Source of the DNA: an uncultured Opitutales bacterium
GTDB lineage: Bacteria > Verrucomicrobiota > Verrucomicrobiia > Opitutales > Intestinicryptomonadaceae
Length of the DNA: 64,000 nucleotides
Assembly (NCBI GenBank): GCA_900545705.1
Contig: URAK01000002.1
Span: forward strand, 62,001 to 126,000
Reading direction: 5' to 3'
In this document: positions 63,319-64,000 of the stretch, piece after piece
Layout of the letters: each line of letters begins with the position of its first letter
Position numbering within the stretch: the stretch's first letter is position 1
Translations under genes and position numbers: made by a program
Notes under the pieces: generated by a model
The model's database searches: none
Told to the model about the DNA's origin: nothing
Seen by the model: the letters and a program-made list of their open reading frames with translations, nothing else

Positions 63319-64000
63319 ATGGATCAAAAATACAGTGTAGAGGTCCCCGACCTCGGAATACAAATCTCCACCGGCTCGATAGCCAAGCAGGCGAACGGAT
63401 CGGTGACAATAAGCATGGGAGAGACAAACCTCCTCGTCACCGCGACAGCAGCAGGCGCCCTGCGCGACGGGCAGGACTTCTTCCCCCTCACGGTGGACTA
63501 CCGCGAAACCTTCTCCGCCGCCGGAAAAATCCCCGGAGGCTATTTCAAACGCGAAGGCCGCCCCAACGAAAAAGAAATTCTGACATCGAGACTTTGCGAC
63601 AGGCCCCTTCGCCCGCTATTTCCGAAGGGCTTTATGAATGAAGTCCAGGTAATAGGGCTTCTGCTCTCGGCTGACATGGTAAACGACCCCGATATTTTGA
63701 TGGTAAACGGCGCTTCCGCGGCGCTGCTTATTTCCGACATACCGTGGAACGGACCTATCGGCGGCGTGAGAATCGGCGAAATCGACGGGAAATTCGTAGT
63801 CAACCCGACCCACGAGCAAATGCTCGACTCCACACTCGACCTCGTGTACGTCGGCAACGAGCGCGAGATGATGATGATAGAAGGCTCCGCCGAACAGTGC
63901 CCCGAAGACAGGTTTATAGAAGCCCTCGAATTCGCCCAGGTACAGATTCAGAAAATAATCTCCGCCCAGAGGGAGCTCGCTAAAATTTGCGGAAAGCAAA
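63319..64000 (+). CDS. pnp: Polyribonucleotide nucleotidyltransferase (partial, 5' end)
   Basis: Phosphate-dependent 3'-5' exoribonuclease of the RNA degradosome. Only the first 227 residues are in the window; the frame is open to the end. They hold the first RNase PH domain: MDQKYSVEVPDLGI, ISTGSIAKQANGSVTISMGET, DFFPLTVDYRETFSAAGKIPGGYFKREGRP, LTSRLCDRPLRPLFPKGF and NGASAALLIS, all characteristic. AAGGA lies 9 bases before the ATG at 63319. In most bacteria rpsO lies directly upstream; here it does not. Confidence 0.95.
   Translation, partial: MDQKYSVEVPDLGIQISTGSIAKQANGSVTISMGETNLLVTATAAGALRDGQDFFPLTVDYRETFSAAGKIPGGYFKREGRPNEKEILTSRLCDRPLRPLFPKGFMNEVQVIGLLLSADMVNDPDILMVNGASAALLISDIPWNGPIGGVRIGEIDGKFVVNPTHEQMLDSTLDLVYVGNEREMMMIEGSAEQCPEDRFIEALEFAQVQIQKIISAQRELAKICGKQ

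Noticed and set aside
1..64000. tRNA, rRNA, tmRNA, prophage or insertion-sequence genes
   Set aside because: No cloverleaf with a GTTCGA-type loop, no rRNA stretch, no transposase or integrase motif and no terminal inverted repeats were found on reading both strands; a covariance search would be needed to exclude small RNAs.

Overview
The window looks like chromosomal DNA of a Gram-negative, diderm bacterium of the PVC group, most likely a Verrucomicrobiota/Opitutales-type organism (inference). It combines LptD, outer-membrane porin and TonB-receptor genes, four proteins with PEP-CTERM sorting tails (VPEP, a hydrophobic stretch, then an Arg/Lys-rich end), Tat-type Gfo/Idh oxidoreductases and a squalene-hopene cyclase. 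A B12-uptake locus, a rubrerythrin-type peroxidase and secreted glycan and ester hydrolases would suit an anaerobic, gut-like habitat. No tRNA, rRNA, CRISPR array, insertion sequence or prophage was recognised.

Layout. 0.1-5.6 kb: a tight operon trkA-trkH-pdxJ-acpS-nnr. 5.7-7.8 kb: an AEC transporter, then an Rrf2 regulator with a palindromic operator and a reverse rubrerythrin. 8.3-12.3 kb (minus): N-acetylmuramoyl-alanine amidase, infC, murA and a charged repetitive protein. 12.6-15.6 kb (plus): a LUD protein and squalene-hopene cyclase. 16.1-22.3 kb (minus): lptD, scpA, a small protein, glmM and a TPR protein. 22.4-28.7 kb (minus): a carbohydrate locus with a GH101/GH129-like protein, a discoidin-like protein, a Tat-exported Gfo/Idh oxidoreductase, a DoxX-like membrane protein and a TIM-barrel isomerase/epimerase. 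29.0-31.0 kb: a STAS protein and an OprB-like porin.

31.27-35.8 kb is a cobalamin riboswitch followed by a DUF4465-like PEP-CTERM protein, a BtuB-like TonB receptor and a second PEP-CTERM protein. It looks like a B12 capture system in which PEP-CTERM proteins replace the surface lipoproteins used by Bacteroides.

36.0-44.2 kb: an orphan DegT-like aminotransferase, then mutS-uvrC-gluQ (minus), then a zinc-ribbon / TPR lipoprotein / M50 protease / zinc-ribbon-like set (plus). 45.3-48.1 kb (minus): nuoA, a three-part fusion (PTS EIIA, a pyruvate-kinase-C-like domain and a diadenylate-cyclase-like domain with altered motifs), and a TerC/DUF475 membrane protein. 48.4-54.1 kb: two large PEP-CTERM proteins flank hemB and cysS. 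54.7-55.0 kb: a degenerate tandem repeat. 55.0-60.4 kb (minus): rpsO, then an operon read as esterase, a 52-residue lipoprotein, a second esterase, mpl and a metallophosphoesterase, with ATGA start/stop overlaps. 60.5-64.0 kb: mutL (without the endonuclease motif) and the 5' part of pnp.
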